Source: Rhizobium sp. Q54
GTDB taxonomy: Bacteria; Pseudomonadota; Alphaproteobacteria; Micropepsales; Micropepsaceae
Assembly (NCBI GenBank): GCA_945860165.1
Contig: CAMAPL010000010.1
Span: 19,151-83,150 of the forward strand
Direction: 5' to 3'
DNA length: 64,000 nt
Position numbers and translations under genes: made by a program. Below, piece after piece: positions 9,206 through 19,472 of the stretch. The notes under the pieces were generated by a model. It was not told the DNA's origin, did no database searches, and was given only the letters and a program-made list of their open reading frames with translations. Within the stretch, counting starts at the first letter, position 1. Each line of letters starts with the position of its first letter.

Positions 9206-10717
9206 TTAACCGACGAGTATTTCGCCCTTGCGCTCGAGCGCACCGGCCAGGACGCCCAGACGCTTCTGCACCGGCTCGCCGGCAATGGCTTCGCGCCGGG
9301 GCGGCACCTCCAGGATGATTTTCGAGGGCGTCATCCGCAATTTGTACTGCGCCAGCTCGCCCGAGGCTGACGCCGACAGTGAAAAAGCAAAGCGCCAGGC
9401 CAGGCCCAGCACCAGGGCGCGCTTTTCATCGTCCTTGTCCAGCAGGCCCGCCAGCGCTAACCTTTGTGGAAAATCCTCGTCGCCGGAATAGCGGTGGAAT
9501 ACCGATGCCGCAATCAGGGCGCGCGCCCAGTGGCTGGACCCGGCGAAGGGCGCAGTCAGAACCTGCGAAAAGGCGCCCAGGGCGCGATCGTCGGGATGAA
9601 GCCGCCAGCCGACATCGGAGAAATAGGCGCTGGCCTCGCGCACACGCGCTAGCTCCCCCATTTCACCTTCGAACAGCGGCGCGGTCCATCGGATCATCTC
9701 TTCGGCATGGACGGGCACGCGCGCCGTGCGGCTGTTGGTGGCGCGTGCGAACTCCACCAGCGGATCGCGCACGCGCTCTTCGGGGGACAGGCCGCGGAAC
9801 AGAAGGCCTTCGCGCAGGCCATAGGCCGAGATCACCACATCCTTGATGTCGAAGGCTTCCAGCAGCCGCTCCAGCACTACCGCCCCATAGGGCAGGCTTT
9901 CGGCGCGGCGCTTGGACACGACCTTGATCTTGCGCACGGTGTCTTTTGACAGTCCCGCCAGCAGCCCGCACAACCGCAAGGCCCGACCGCGCGGGATGAT
10001 GTAATGCTGCAGGACATGAAGCGGGTAATTCCGCTCCTCCATGTCCAACCGCGCGAAGCTGCGCCAGACGCCGCCCACCGCATACAGCGCGGCGGCCGAC
10101 AGGCCGGGAATATTCTTCAGCCCCTTGTCTACGATGTCGCGCGCCTTGTCGGGATCGCCCTTCGACTGATCCATCAGGCGCAACGGGCCGAACGGCAAAG
10201 TGATGGCGCTGCCGGTCTTGCCGCCCTTGACCGACACCATGTCCAGGCTGCCACCGCCCAGATCGGCCGCCAGCCCGTCGGCATCCGGAATGCCCGCCAG
10301 AACGCCTTCGGCGGCGATGCGCGCCTCGTCCTCGCCGGCCAGAATGCGGATCGGCCCGCCCCAGGCCTTTTCGGCGCGGGCGATGAACTCGGTGCCGTTG
10401 GCGGCGTCGCGCGCCGCCGCTGTCGCCACCGCCTCACGGGTTTCGACATTCAGGCCATCGGCAATGATGCGAAACCGCGCCAAGGCCTCCAGCGCCGCGG
10501 CGCAGCCTTCGGCATGAAGGCGCCCGGTCGTGACCATGTCGCGGCCGATGGCGCAGATGGATTTTTCGTTCTGGAGCGTGGCGGCAACGCGGGCGGCGGT
10601 TTCATACACCACTAGTCGCACCGAATTGGAGCCGATATCGACAATGGCGATGGGCCCGCGCGCCTTGCCGGCACCGCGGACCTGCAACGCACCCCGGAGA
10701 TCAGACAGGACCGACAC
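9206..10717 (-). CDS. ppx: Exopolyphosphatase Ppx/GppA
   Basis: Ppx/GppA family phosphatase that hydrolyses polyphosphate and/or pppGpp. The 503 residues start the ASKHA-type fold with AIVDIGSNSVRLVVYE (23-38). Further motifs are TAAARDA, an AGEDEA element, and the second phosphate-binding loop AADLGGGSLDM. The C-terminal half is the helical HD-like region of long Ppx proteins. It starts six bases after the ppk stop, so the two are cotranscribed. Sequence alone does not say whether polyphosphate or pppGpp is preferred. Confidence 0.93.
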   Translation of the reverse strand: MSVLSDLRGALQVRGAGKARGPIAIVDIGSNSVRLVVYETAARVAATLQNEKSICAIGRDMVTTGRLHAEGCAAALEALARFRIIADGLNVETREAVATAAARDAANGTEFIARAEKAWGGPIRILAGEDEARIAAEGVLAGIPDADGLAADLGGGSLDMVSVKGGKTGSAITLPFGPLRLMDQSKGDPDKARDIVDKGLKNIPGLSAAALYAVGGVWRSFARLDMEERNYPLHVLQHYIIPRGRALRLCGLLAGLSKDTVRKIKVVSKRRAESLPYGAVVLERLLEAFDIKDVVISAYGLREGLLFRGLSPEERVRDPLVEFARATNSRTARVPVHAEEMIRWTAPLFEGEMGELARVREASAYFSDVGWRLHPDDRALGAFSQVLTAPFAGSSHWARALIAASVFHRYSGDEDFPQRLALAGLLDKDDEKRALVLGLAWRFAFSLSASASGELAQYKLRMTPSKIILEVPPRREAIAGEPVQKRLGVLAGALERKGEILVG

Positions 10718-10723
10718 CGATGC

Positions 10724-12967
10724 TCAACTCCGGCGCTTGCGCGAATCCGGATTCTGCATCTTGAGCGCGCGGCCGCGGCCCGAAAGCGACGGATTGGTCA
10801 TGAAATACGTGTGCGCGGAGAAAGCATCGCCGTCCTCGGAATGAGAATCACGGACATAGCGTCCGTCCGGCTCCATATACCAGCTTTGCGCCTGGTCTTT
10901 CAGCTGCGCCACCATGATCTGGTCAAGGACTTGTTGATGGACAGTGGGGTTTTCTATCGGAACCAGCGTTTCCACCCGGCGGTCGAGATTGCGCGGCATC
11001 CAGTCCGCCGAGGAAATAAAGACCTTGGCGTCCTTGTGCGGCAGGCCATGGCCGTTGCCGAAACAGATGATGCGGCCATGCTCCAGGAAGCGGCCGACAA
11101 TGGATTTGACGCGGATATTTTCCGACAGGCCGGGCACACCCGGCCGCAGGCAGCAGATACCGCGCACCACCAGCTCGATTTTCACCCCCGCCTGGCTGGC
11201 GCGGTACAGTCCGTCGATCATGCCGGGGTCCACCAGGGCATTGAGCTTGATCCAGATCGCCGCGGGCTTGCCGGCGCGGGCATGCATGATTTCCTGCTGG
11301 ATGGAATTGACCAGCCTTCCGCGCAGGCTGAAGGGCGACACGGCCAGTTTTTCGAGGCCCGTCGGTTCGGCATAGCCGGTGATGAAATTGAACAGCTGCG
11401 CGGCATCGCGCCCCAGCGCGGGTTCGGCACTGAACAGCGAAAGATCAGTGTAGATGCGCGCTGTGTTGGGGTGATAGTTGCCGGTGCCGAAATGGCAGTA
11501 GGTGCGCAGCTGTCCACCCTCGCGGCGCACCACCAGGCTGATCTTGGCGTGGGTCTTGAGGGCGATGAAGCCATAGACCACCTGCACGCCGGCCCGTTCC
11601 AGGTCGCGTGCCCATTTGATGTTGGCGGCCTCGTCAAACCGGGCCTTCAGCTCGACCAGGGCGGTGACCGATTTGCCGGCTTCCGCCGCTTCGATCAGCG
11701 CCGAGACAATCGGGCTGTCATGGCTGGTGCGGTACAGGGTCTGCTTGAGCGCCACCACATCCGGATCGGCGGCGGCCTGGCGCAGGAACTGCACCACCGT
11801 GTCGAAGCTTTCGAACGGATGATGGACGATCAGGTCCTTTTCGCGGATAGCGGCGAAACAGTCACCGTTATGGTCGCGGATGCGTTCCGGGAAACGGGCG
11901 ATATAGGGCTTGAACTGCAGGTCGGGACGTTCCGGCAGGATCAGCTTGGAAAGATCTGACAGGCCCATCAAATTCTCGACCGTGACGATTTCGGAATCAT
12001 CCAGGTCCAGATGCTCGGCGATGAAATGGCGCAGGGGGCCCGGCATGGAGGCGCCGCACTTCATGTGGATCACGCTGCCACGGCGGCGGCGCTTGAGAAG
12101 GGTCTCGAACAGCAGGACCAGGTCTTCGGCTTCTTCCTCCACTTCCACATCGCTGTCGCGTAGCAGCCGGAACATGCCCCAGCCGAACACGTCATAACCA
12201 TGAAAAATCCGATCGAAGAACAGCGCGATGACATGCTCCAGCGGGATGAAACGCACGTCCTTCGGCGAGGCGGAATTTTCGCTGTCCGGCAGACGGATGA
12301 AACGCTTGAGCTGGGGCGGCACTGGAATCAGGGCAGAAAAATCCTTGCCATCGCGCCGGTTGGTCAACCGGGCGGCGATGGTGAAGCCCAGATTGGGAAT
12401 GAAGGGGAACGGGTGCGCCGGATCGATCGCCAGCGGCGTCAGAACCGGGAGTATCTGTTCGGCGAACTGGGTCTTGAGATAGTCGCGGTCGCGCGCGCCG
12501 ATTTCCTCACCCGTCACCACGGCGATGCCTTCACGCCGCAGCTCGGTGTGAAGGTCGGCCCAGATGCGCTGCTGGTCGGCGATCAGGCCACGCGCGGCCT
12601 GGTCCACTTTCGCCAGCTGCTCGGCGGGACTGAGGCCATCGGCGCTGGCCGTGGTGACACCGGCCCGCACCATGCCCATCAGGCCGGCGACCCGCACCAT
12701 GTAGAATTCGTCCAGGTTGGAGGCGGAGATTGACAGAAAGCGCAGCCGCTCGAACAAGGGATGGCGGCGGTTCTGGGCTTCGTCGATGACGCGGCGATTG
12801 AAGGCCAGCCAGCTGAGTTCCCGGTTGACGAAACGCTGCGGCGAGGCCGGGTCGAACGAAACCGTGCCATGGTGCTTAAGCGCCACCACACCCACGGTCG
12901 AAACCTCGGACGCGTCAGCGGAATCCTCGTTGGCCATAGCGAGGCTCGGGGTGGGGCTGGTGGACAT
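10724..12967 (-). CDS. ppk1: Polyphosphate kinase 1
   Basis: Makes inorganic polyphosphate from ATP. From the chosen ATG it has 747 residues. The N-terminal signature [20 protein letters not shown] is clear. The catalytic core has [17 protein letters not shown], the KTHAK segment carrying the autophosphorylated histidine, and [18 protein letters not shown]. The frame is open upstream to 13057, but hdaA ends at 13014, and the extra residues do not resemble the family. An ATG at 12937 is a second candidate. Pairing with ppx suggests joint control of polyphosphate synthesis and breakdown. Confidence 0.96.
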   Translation of the reverse strand: MSTSPTPSLAMANEDSADASEVSTVGVVALKHHGTVSFDPASPQRFVNRELSWLAFNRRVIDEAQNRRHPLFERLRFLSISASNLDEFYMVRVAGLMGMVRAGVTTASADGLSPAEQLAKVDQAARGLIADQQRIWADLHTELRREGIAVVTGEEIGARDRDYLKTQFAEQILPVLTPLAIDPAHPFPFIPNLGFTIAARLTNRRDGKDFSALIPVPPQLKRFIRLPDSENSASPKDVRFIPLEHVIALFFDRIFHGYDVFGWGMFRLLRDSDVEVEEEAEDLVLLFETLLKRRRRGSVIHMKCGASMPGPLRHFIAEHLDLDDSEIVTVENLMGLSDLSKLILPERPDLQFKPYIARFPERIRDHNGDCFAAIREKDLIVHHPFESFDTVVQFLRQAAADPDVVALKQTLYRTSHDSPIVSALIEAAEAGKSVTALVELKARFDEAANIKWARDLERAGVQVVYGFIALKTHAKISLVVRREGGQLRTYCHFGTGNYHPNTARIYTDLSLFSAEPALGRDAAQLFNFITGYAEPTGLEKLAVSPFSLRGRLVNSIQQEIMHARAGKPAAIWIKLNALVDPGMIDGLYRASQAGVKIELVVRGICCLRPGVPGLSENIRVKSIVGRFLEHGRIICFGNGHGLPHKDAKVFISSADWMPRNLDRRVETLVPIENPTVHQQVLDQIMVAQLKDQAQSWYMEPDGRYVRDSHSEDGDAFSAHTYFMTNPSLSGRGRALKMQNPDSRKRRS

Positions 12968-13013
12968 GCCCCAACCTACCCGCCAATCGGTGAAGATGTC
13001 ATGACAAAAGAGG

Positions 13014-13664
13014 TTAACGGCGCTGCAAATCCGCCAGCAAGCCCTTGATAAGGCCAAGACTTATCGGCTTTTTTACGACCAGAGCGGCGGCATCGGCCCG
13101 GGCGACAAAATCGCGGATGGCGCCTGGCGAGCGTTCCAGGCTGACGATCATGTGGCTGACCACGCTTTCGGGAACCTGAAGCTGGCGGTCCGCGAAAAGC
13201 TTGACCGCCAGGCCCATCAACAACGCGTCATCAGCCGCCCAAAGATCGAAGGCCAGAAGGGCGCGGCTGCGCGACATCAGGTCGGGCAAGGTCAGGGCGA
13301 ATTTGCGCGGCCAGTCGGCCGGTGGAACCTGCGATGTCAGCAGCAAGGGCGTGCCGCGTTCCAGCAAGGCGAACAGCGGCGCTTCGGGTACGCCGGCCGC
13401 GACATTCTCCACCAACAGCGCGCCGGCGGGAATATCAGCGGCGAGCGACGAGGCTTCCACCACCTGCGCCCCGACGCGCCCGGCCCAGACGGCCGCAAGA
13501 TGCGACTTGCCGCTGGCCGGCGGTCCGATCAGGGCTGCGGACGGCACAGTCCATTGCGCAAAGGAATCGATAAAGGCAACGGCGCGTTCATTACCCGGCG
13601 CGACAATGAAATCGGCGCGGCCAAAAGCGCTCCGCGTCTCCAGCGGCAGGACGAGCTGGGTCAC
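13014..13664 (-). CDS. hdaA: HdaA-type DnaA regulatory inactivator
   Basis: AAA+ protein related to DnaA that, with the DNA polymerase sliding clamp, promotes DnaA-ATP hydrolysis and limits re-initiation. From the GTG at 13664 it has 216 residues. It opens with TQLVLPLE, matching the N-terminal clamp-binding motif of Hda. The P-loop GPPASGKSH is at about 48-56, with DnaA-like sensor and lid sequences after it. GTG overlaps the stop of the upstream phosphatidyltransferase (GTGA), which supports this start over the longer open frame. Confidence 0.88.
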   Translation of the reverse strand: MTQLVLPLETRSAFGRADFIVAPGNERAVAFIDSFAQWTVPSAALIGPPASGKSHLAAVWAGRVGAQVVEASSLAADIPAGALLVENVAAGVPEAPLFALLERGTPLLLTSQVPPADWPRKFALTLPDLMSRSRALLAFDLWAADDALLMGLAVKLFADRQLQVPESVVSHMIVSLERSPGAIRDFVARADAAALVVKKPISLGLIKGLLADLQRR

Positions 13665-14227
13665 GGAGGATTTTTCTCCGCCGAATTCTTTTGCGTCAGG
13701 GCGCCGCGCAGGAAGGCGCCGGCATAGGCCGCCGCCGACATGATAGTGAAAAGCCCGGCGATCCAGGCCGCCGCGCCCGCCAGGCTGGGGGACGCGATTT
13801 CCAGCGCCAGCAGCAGCAGCATCGACAGGATGTAAAGCACCTGTACCACGGTGGAGATCTTGCCGATCAGCAACGGCTCGCTCCGCTGCGGCAGGGCAAG
13901 ATAGTTTATCAGCAACCAGCCCGCTGCGATGGCAGCATCGCGCGCCACCACCAGCGCCAGAAGCCATACCGGCGTGGCACCCACCGCATACAGCGCGGTG
14001 ATACAGAACAGCATCAGCAGCTTGTCGGCCACTGGGTCCAGCCATGCGCCGAACCGAGAGGTGAAACCCCAGCGCCGCGCGACATGGCCGTCCAGCCCAT
14101 CACTGGCGCCGGCAACAGCGAAGACAATCAACGCCGCGGTGTCGTGGTCGTTCAGGATCAGCCAGGCGGCCAACGGCGCCGCCAGCAATCGCAGCCCCGA
14201 CAGCATGTTGGGAATGTGCCGGATCAT
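13661..14227 (-). CDS. CDP-alcohol phosphatidyltransferase family protein
   Basis: Membrane enzyme of the family that swaps CMP on CDP-diacylglycerol for an alcohol, such as glycerol 3-phosphate. From MIRHIPNMLSGLRL it has 188 residues. The full signature is present in DGLDGHVARRWGF..., with spacing DxxDG-xx-AR-x8-G-x3-D-x3-D. About five or six hydrophobic helices are visible. The chosen ATG is eight bases after the DUF2066 stop; a longer frame exists but would overlap that gene. The likely product is PgsA-like, but substrate cannot be settled from sequence. Confidence 0.85.
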   Translation of the reverse strand: MIRHIPNMLSGLRLLAAPLAAWLILNDHDTAALIVFAVAGASDGLDGHVARRWGFTSRFGAWLDPVADKLLMLFCITALYAVGATPVWLLALVVARDAAIAAGWLLINYLALPQRSEPLLIGKISTVVQVLYILSMLLLLALEIASPSLAGAAAWIAGLFTIMSAAAYAGAFLRGALTQKNSAEKNPP

Positions 14228-14235
14228 CCCTTTCC

Positions 14236-15309
14236 CTATTGGCCAGCGCGGGCCAGAGTCCACTGCCCGCCACGGTTGTTGAGAGAAAGCCCTGCGCCGG
14301 CGAATGCCTCACGCAGTTGTTCGGTGCCGCCCATATAGGTCAGGTTGATGCGGGCATAGCCGACGGTCATCGCCGCCACCGTCACGCCGGTCACGCTGCT
14401 GATCGCCGCCAGCTGGCTCTGCAGATCGCCCCATTGCGCCAGGGACGCGATGCGCACGTCGGCGGTCAGGCGGCCGCGCTGGCTGAAATCGACCGCACTG
14501 CGCGTTTTCCACAGATCCTCGATCACACGAACCGCCGCCTGCGCCGCGGCGGGATAGGTGGTGCTGACGGTCTGCACCATCGGCACATCGACGCTGACCT
14601 TGGCCGGTGTTTCGCCCACGCCCAGGCGGCGGATATTCACCGTCATCTTGCCGTTGGCATAGATCGCCTGCACAAGCGCCACTTCGGTGACGCGATGGCG
14701 GGAGGCGACGTCGGACACATCACCCCAGCCGGCGCTGTCGAAATTCAGCCCCGCCAGTTCGGCATCGCTCTCCGCGCCCGACACAGTGAAGGGCACGAGG
14801 CTTTTGCGGAAGGCGGGCGCCATAAGGGCCTGCGCCCAGGGGGCGCGGCTGACACCGGGCGACATGGGGATCACCAGAATGGGCCGGGACGGCGCGCGGG
14901 CGAACGCGATGTTAGCGGCGCGCAGGGTGCGTCCCACCGCATCCGGGTTGAACATGAAGGTGACGTCCGCAACATAGCGGGTGGTGGAGCGGCGCTCATT
15001 GGCGATGGTGTAGCCGCGGCTGATGCGCAGCAGCGCTGCCCCGTCCAGCGCCGGCTGGCGGCTCCAGTCAACCTGGCGGGTGAGACGGCGGAACAGGACC
15101 TGAAACGCCTGGCCCCGGCCCTGGGTGATGGCGGCATTCAGCGCCTCGGTCGAGGACGCGCCGCCCGCATCCACATGGACGCCCGGAACGGTGTAGAGCG
15201 CGTCCTGCGCCTGCGCCGGAACGGCGCCCAACAAACAAAGCGCGGGGGCAGCAAAGAACGCCGCTGCAAGCAGGACGGCGGACAGAAGGATGCGAAAACG
15301 CGGATGCAT
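14236..15309 (-). CDS. DUF2066 domain-containing secreted protein
   Basis: Exported protein of unknown function, 357 residues. A signal peptide with a long hydrophobic core ends at about residue 35 (AQA-QD). The body matches the DUF2066 family as usually found next to pgsA-like and hdaA genes in Alphaproteobacteria, including the ALNAAITQGRGQAFQVLFRRLT segment near the mature N-terminus. It starts the run DUF2066-phosphatidyltransferase-hdaA-ppk-ppx and is divergent from purM across about 160 bases. No catalytic motif was recognised. Confidence 0.85.
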   Translation of the reverse strand: MHPRFRILLSAVLLAAAFFAAPALCLLGAVPAQAQDALYTVPGVHVDAGGASSTEALNAAITQGRGQAFQVLFRRLTRQVDWSRQPALDGAALLRISRGYTIANERRSTTRYVADVTFMFNPDAVGRTLRAANIAFARAPSRPILVIPMSPGVSRAPWAQALMAPAFRKSLVPFTVSGAESDAELAGLNFDSAGWGDVSDVASRHRVTEVALVQAIYANGKMTVNIRRLGVGETPAKVSVDVPMVQTVSTTYPAAAQAAVRVIEDLWKTRSAVDFSQRGRLTADVRIASLAQWGDLQSQLAAISSVTGVTVAAMTVGYARINLTYMGGTEQLREAFAGAGLSLNNRGGQWTLARAGQ

Positions 15310-15471
15310 GGGACGCCTGTTTGAAGTGGCGCGACTATAGTGGCCGGACCGGGCGGACGAAAGGCGTCTAACTCCGTGCCAAAACAGGCAAAATTACGAC
15401 CGGGTGCACCGCCTGTGCGCGGCTGCGCGTCCCGCCTTGCGCGCCAAAGCCCGGATCAGTAAACCGGGCCC

Positions 15472-16527
15472 ATGTCGGACAAGCAGCCTAGCCTGACTTA
15501 TAAAGACGCGGGCGTGGATATCGACGCCGGCGAAGCGCTGGTGCAGCGCATCGGCCCGGCCGCTAAGGCGACGCGGCGGCGCGGCGCCGATGCCGATCTG
15601 GGCGGCTTTGGCGGGCTTTTCGACCTCAAGGCCGCCGGCTTCAAGGACCCCATCTTGGTGTCGGGTACGGACGGCGTCGGCACCAAGCTGAAGCTGGCCA
15701 TCGATACGCGGCGTTTTGCAGATATCGGCCAAGACCTGGTCGCCATGTGCGTCAACGACATTGTCGTGCAGGGCGCCGAGCCGCTTTTCTTCCTGGATTA
15801 TTACGCCACCGGCAAGCTGGAAGTGGAATCCGCCGCCACCGTGGTGGAAGGCATCGCGCGCGCCTGCAAGGAATCGGGCTGCGCCCTGATCGGCGGCGAG
15901 ACGGCGGAAATGCCCGGCCTCTACGCCAAGGGCGATTTCGACCTGGCCGGTTTCGCGGTGGGCGCGGTGGAACGCGACGCCATCCTGCCCAAGCTGGAAA
16001 CAATGAAGGCCGGTGACGTACTGATCGGCATCGCCAGCAGCGGCGTGCATTCCAACGGCTATTCGCTGGTGCGCAAGGTGGTCGAGAAGAGCGGCTTGCC
16101 GCTGGACGCCGCCGCACCCTTTGCGCCGGGCAAGACATTGGGTGAAGCCCTGCTCACTCCCACGCGCCTGTATGTGAAGGATGCGCTGGCGGCGACGAAG
16201 ACCGGCGGCCTCAAGGGCCTGGCCCATATCACCGGCGGCGGCATAACCGACAATCTGCCACGCTGCCTGCCCGACGGGCTGGACGGCGAAGTCGATCTGT
16301 CCGCCATCGCGGTGCTGCCGGTGTTCCAGTGGCTGGCCAAAGAGGCCAGCATTGCCGAAGCTGAAATGCTGCGCACCTTCAATTGCGGCATCGGCATGGT
16401 GGCGGTGACCGATGAAGCTCATGCCGATGCGGTGATCGCGGCCTTCGGCGGCGGCATGCGGATCGGCAAGCTGGTGGCCGGTTCCGGGGAAGCCAAAGTG
16501 ATCTATCGCGGGGCCTTGAACCTTTGA
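15472..16527 (+). CDS. purM: Phosphoribosylformylglycinamidine cyclo-ligase
   Basis: Fifth step of purine synthesis: closes FGAM to aminoimidazole ribotide using ATP. The 351 residues include [51 protein letters not shown] and GGETAEMPG, all family signatures. It is immediately followed by purN with a four-base overlap, the standard purMN pair. Confidence 0.98.
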   Translation: MSDKQPSLTYKDAGVDIDAGEALVQRIGPAAKATRRRGADADLGGFGGLFDLKAAGFKDPILVSGTDGVGTKLKLAIDTRRFADIGQDLVAMCVNDIVVQGAEPLFFLDYYATGKLEVESAATVVEGIARACKESGCALIGGETAEMPGLYAKGDFDLAGFAVGAVERDAILPKLETMKAGDVLIGIASSGVHSNGYSLVRKVVEKSGLPLDAAAPFAPGKTLGEALLTPTRLYVKDALAATKTGGLKGLAHITGGGITDNLPRCLPDGLDGEVDLSAIAVLPVFQWLAKEASIAEAEMLRTFNCGIGMVAVTDEAHADAVIAAFGGGMRIGKLVAGSGEAKVIYRGALNL

Positions 16528-17114
16528 AGCGCGTCGCCGTTCTGATCTCCGGACGCGGCAGCAATCTCGGCTCGCTGATCGAGGCGGCAGGCGACAGCTA
16601 CAAGATCATTCGGGTCATTTCCAATATCGAAGGCGCCGCCGGCCTGGACCGCGCACAGGCAGCCGGCATTTCCACCCAGCTCATTTCCCACAAGGACAAG
16701 AGCCGCGAAGCTTTCGACGCCGAGATCGATGCGGCCTTGCGCGCGGCGGATGCGCAGATCGTGGTCCTGGCCGGCTTCATGCGCATCCTGTCCGATGGTT
16801 TCGTTCGCGGCTGGGAAGGAAAGCTGATCAACATCCATCCATCCCTGCTGCCCGCGTATAAAGGCACGCGGGTGCATGAGCGGGTGATCGAGGCCGGGGA
16901 AGCCCTGTCCGGTGCCACGGTGCATTTCGTGGTGCCGGAACTGGATGCCGGGCCGGTGATCGCGCAGGCCAGCGTGCCGGTGCAGCCCGATGAGTCGCCC
17001 CAGACCCTGGCGGACCGCGTGCTGGCGGTCGAGCACGCGCTCTATCCTGAAGTGCTCAGGCTGCTGGCCGATGGCAAGGTGAAATTGCACAACGGGCTGG
17101 CCGTCTTCTCTTAG
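16524..17114 (+). CDS. purN: Phosphoribosylglycinamide formyltransferase
   Basis: Third step of purine synthesis: transfers a formyl group from 10-formyl-tetrahydrofolate to GAR. The 196 residues have [10 protein letters not shown] at the start, the catalytic [12 protein letters not shown] (Asn and His) and [13 protein letters not shown] with the catalytic Asp. The start is TTG, overlapping the purM stop (TTGA); no better start lies nearby. It ends in TAG, showing that amber codons terminate normal genes here. The convergent broken SDR gene overlaps its 3' end. Confidence 0.97.
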   Translation: MKRVAVLISGRGSNLGSLIEAAGDSYKIIRVISNIEGAAGLDRAQAAGISTQLISHKDKSREAFDAEIDAALRAADAQIVVLAGFMRILSDGFVRGWEGKLINIHPSLLPAYKGTRVHERVIEAGEALSGATVHFVVPELDAGPVIAQASVPVQPDESPQTLADRVLAVEHALYPEVLRLLADGKVKLHNGLAVFS

Positions 17115-17941
17115 CCGCCCCCCCAATTTTCGCCGAGATCTCCCACAGCTTCAGGGCATCGATATCGCTGCGCGCCTCGGCGGTCGGCATGGTGATAGCG
17201 CAGTCATAGAAATATTCGCCGGTCACGCACTCCACCACCTTTGACGAGGCCAGATAGGTAATGGTCTTGGCACCCTCTTCCGGGGAAATGGCGCCGAGCG
17301 GCTTGGTCACCTTGAACACCGCGCGCAAAAGTCCCCCCGCTATGATCGCCGAAGCGAGTGGCGACAAAGCCGGAATGCAGGGCGTTGGCAGTGACGCCCG
17401 CAGGCGCGCGCCGCGCCAGTTCGCGGTTGAACAGGATGTTGGCCAGCTTGGACCGCGAATAGACCGGAAAGCCCGAATAACCCTTCTTGGACTGAAGGTC
17501 GCTGAAATCCAGTTTCGCGCCACGATGGGCATTTGACGCCGTGGTGACGATGCGCGCGCCGGGCTTGAGGTGCGGCAGCAGAATATTGGTGATGACGAAA
17601 TAGGCCATGTGGTTGAGCGCGAAGGTCAACTCCAGCCCGTCACCGGTGTCGTGCCGTGTGTTGAACAGCGCCCCGGCATTGTTGACCAGGACATCGATCC
17701 GCGGTTCGCGCGCCAGTTCGGCGCCGACCCGCTTCATTTCCGCCAGGGTCGAAAGCTCGGCCATGTGCACGCCATGGCCCACGCCCGGACTGGCCTGACG
17801 CAGCTTGGCCAGCGTATCGTCCGCGCGCTTCCTGTCGCGGGCGGTGAAGACGATCCGCGCGCCCTTTTCCGCCAGCCTTATCGCGGCGACTTCACCGATG
17901 CCAGACGTGGCCCCGGTGATGATGACGGTCTTGCCTTCCAT
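17056..17941 (-). pseudogene. Short-chain dehydrogenase/reductase, frameshifted
   Basis: SDR of the retinol dehydrogenase/WW-oxidoreductase-like type, broken by one base. The start MEGKTVIITGATSGIG at 17941 has GGAAAG before it. The cofactor loop TGATSGIG, NNAG, and the catalytic YSRSK (Tyr and Lys) are intact. After SGFVATRFGDHSG the frame is lost at a run of six C on the plus strand (17333-17338). With one base fewer it continues GGLLRAVFKVTKPLGAISPEEGAKTITYLASS, the normal C-terminal part, and ends at 17056. Either a recent mutation, slippage, or an assembly error could explain it. Restored length would be about 295 residues, normal for the family. Confidence 0.8.
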
Positions 17942-17960
17942 GCGCTTGACTTTCCAATGG

Positions 17961-18909
17961 CTACGGGATTTTTCGTTCTGGATCGATGCGGAACCAGTAA
18001 GTGTAGTCATGGCTGACGCCGTTCACCATAACGCAAGAGATGGACACATCATATACCGCGCCAGGCTCCAGGCGCCCTGCCCGGAACTGGATATTGTTGG
18101 GCAAGCCATAGCCGGAATTGTCGAACGCCACATCGCTGACGGCCACGACTTTGCCGCCCCGTTTGCGCATCTCGATTGCCACAGTCGCGTAATCCACATT
18201 CCTGTTGGCCAGGAAACTGCCTTGGCTTGCGACAGCGGAAAAGACAGCATCGCGCCGTCGCCATAATAGTCCTGCGGATAATCGTGAAAGGGATAAGCCA
18301 CGAAACCGCCGATGAAATCGGCGCTGTAGGCATCGTCCGGATCACTGATGCGAATCGCGGCGCCATCTACGGATTCGCCATCCAGAATCCCGGCGACGCG
18401 GCCATAGGCGATTTTCTTCAGGAACGGGTCCAGCAGCCAGCGCCAGTGACCGATGCCGTCGGGCAGCACGTTGCGCGCGTCGGGCAGCCAGCCCATGACA
18501 TAATTCATGGGTATCCACGAAGGACAGATAAAGCGAGGCGCCGCCACCAAAATTTCTGGACTGCGCCGCCTGATGCCCGGCCGGCGTATAGCAATTCCAT
18601 AACGCGGATGGTGCATGGCTGACCTGCCGGTTGGCGGCGATCATCGGCGCGATCTGCATCACGCCGGCACCGGCGCTTTCGTCATAGGTGACCGGCGCAA
18701 GACTTTGCAGCGCGCGAATGGCATTCATCGTTTCCAGCACCCGGCGCTTTTGCGGCACCGACAACGCGCCTGCCGTGCAAGCCTTGATGTCGGGCGCAAG
18801 GCTGTAAAGCGCGGCGGCCGCGGGCGAAGACCACATCCTGGGCGCCGGAAGGGCTGGCGCAAACAAGCGTCAGCAGACCGCAAGCCAGCTTGGGACGCAT
18901 CCTGCGCAT
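17961..18909 (-). pseudogene. CAP (SCP-like) domain secreted protein, multiply frameshifted
   Basis: Remnant spread over several frames. A signal peptide (MRPKLACGLLTLVCASPSGAQ, ATG at 18900 or 18909) runs to about 18830. A second frame then gives ALYSLAPDIKAC and a CAP-type core (RRVLETMNAIRALQSLAPVTYDESAGAGV...). A third, from about 18535, gives MNYVMGWLPDARNVLPDGIGHWRW and SADFIGGFVAYPFHDYPQDYYGDGA. From about 18220 a fourth stretch (NVDYATVAIEMRKRGGKVVAVSD) reaches the stop at 17961. At least three frame breaks are needed, so it is almost surely dead. It ends 19 bases before the start of the broken SDR gene and may once have been in the same operon. Confidence 0.8.
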
Positions 18910-18940
18910 AAAAGAAAAAGCCGCCCGCTATGCAGGGGGC
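18908..18940 (-). terminator. Rho-independent terminator of ndk
   Basis: On the minus strand, 30 bases past the ndk stop, nine-base arms (18932-18940 and 18920-18928) pair with one mismatch and one G-U around a three-base loop. A T-rich run (TTTTTCTTTT) follows. It overlaps the start of the broken CAP gene. Confidence 0.7.
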
Positions 18941-18970
18941 CTTTATACTTTATTACACTGTGGAACGCGA

Positions 18971-19393
18971 TTACGAGACGATGTCGAGGTCGCGGAAAAA
19001 GAACTTTATCTCGTTGGCAGCTGTTTCCGGGGCGTCCGAGCCGTGCACCGAATTGGCCTCGATGCTTTCGGCGAATTCTTTGCGGATGGTGCCCGCCGCA
19101 GCATTGGCCGGGTTGGTCGCGCCCATCACTTCGCGGTTCTTGGCGATGGCGCCTTCGCCTTCCAGAACCTGGACCACTACCGCGCCGCTGATCATGAACT
19201 TGACCAGGTCGTTGAAGAAGGGACGCTCGCGATGCACCCCGTAAAAGGCCTCCGCGTCGGCCTGCGACAGGCGGATGCGGCGTGACGCCACAACCTTCAA
19301 GCCGGCATCTTCGAACTTGGCGATGATCTTACCGGTGAGGTTCCGGCGCGTGGCGTCCGGCTTGATGATCGAAAGGGTGCGCTCGACGGCCAT
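18971..19393 (-). CDS. ndk: Nucleoside diphosphate kinase
   Basis: Balances nucleoside triphosphate pools by phosphate transfer through a histidine intermediate. The ATG at 19393 gives 140 residues, the normal length. It starts [20 protein letters not shown], and the catalytic His is in NSVHGSD. The open frame extends upstream by 19 codons that do not resemble the family. It is divergent from the ABC-F gene, with a clear terminator after it. Confidence 0.97.
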   Translation of the reverse strand: MAVERTLSIIKPDATRRNLTGKIIAKFEDAGLKVVASRRIRLSQADAEAFYGVHRERPFFNDLVKFMISGAVVVQVLEGEGAIAKNREVMGATNPANAAAGTIRKEFAESIEANSVHGSDAPETAANEIKFFFRDLDIVS

Positions 19394-19472
19394 GGGGACT
19401 CCGAAATTAAAAAAGCGCCGCCTTATGCAACGGGCTTGAGGAAAGGGCAAGGACCGTTATAAGGCCCCACAA

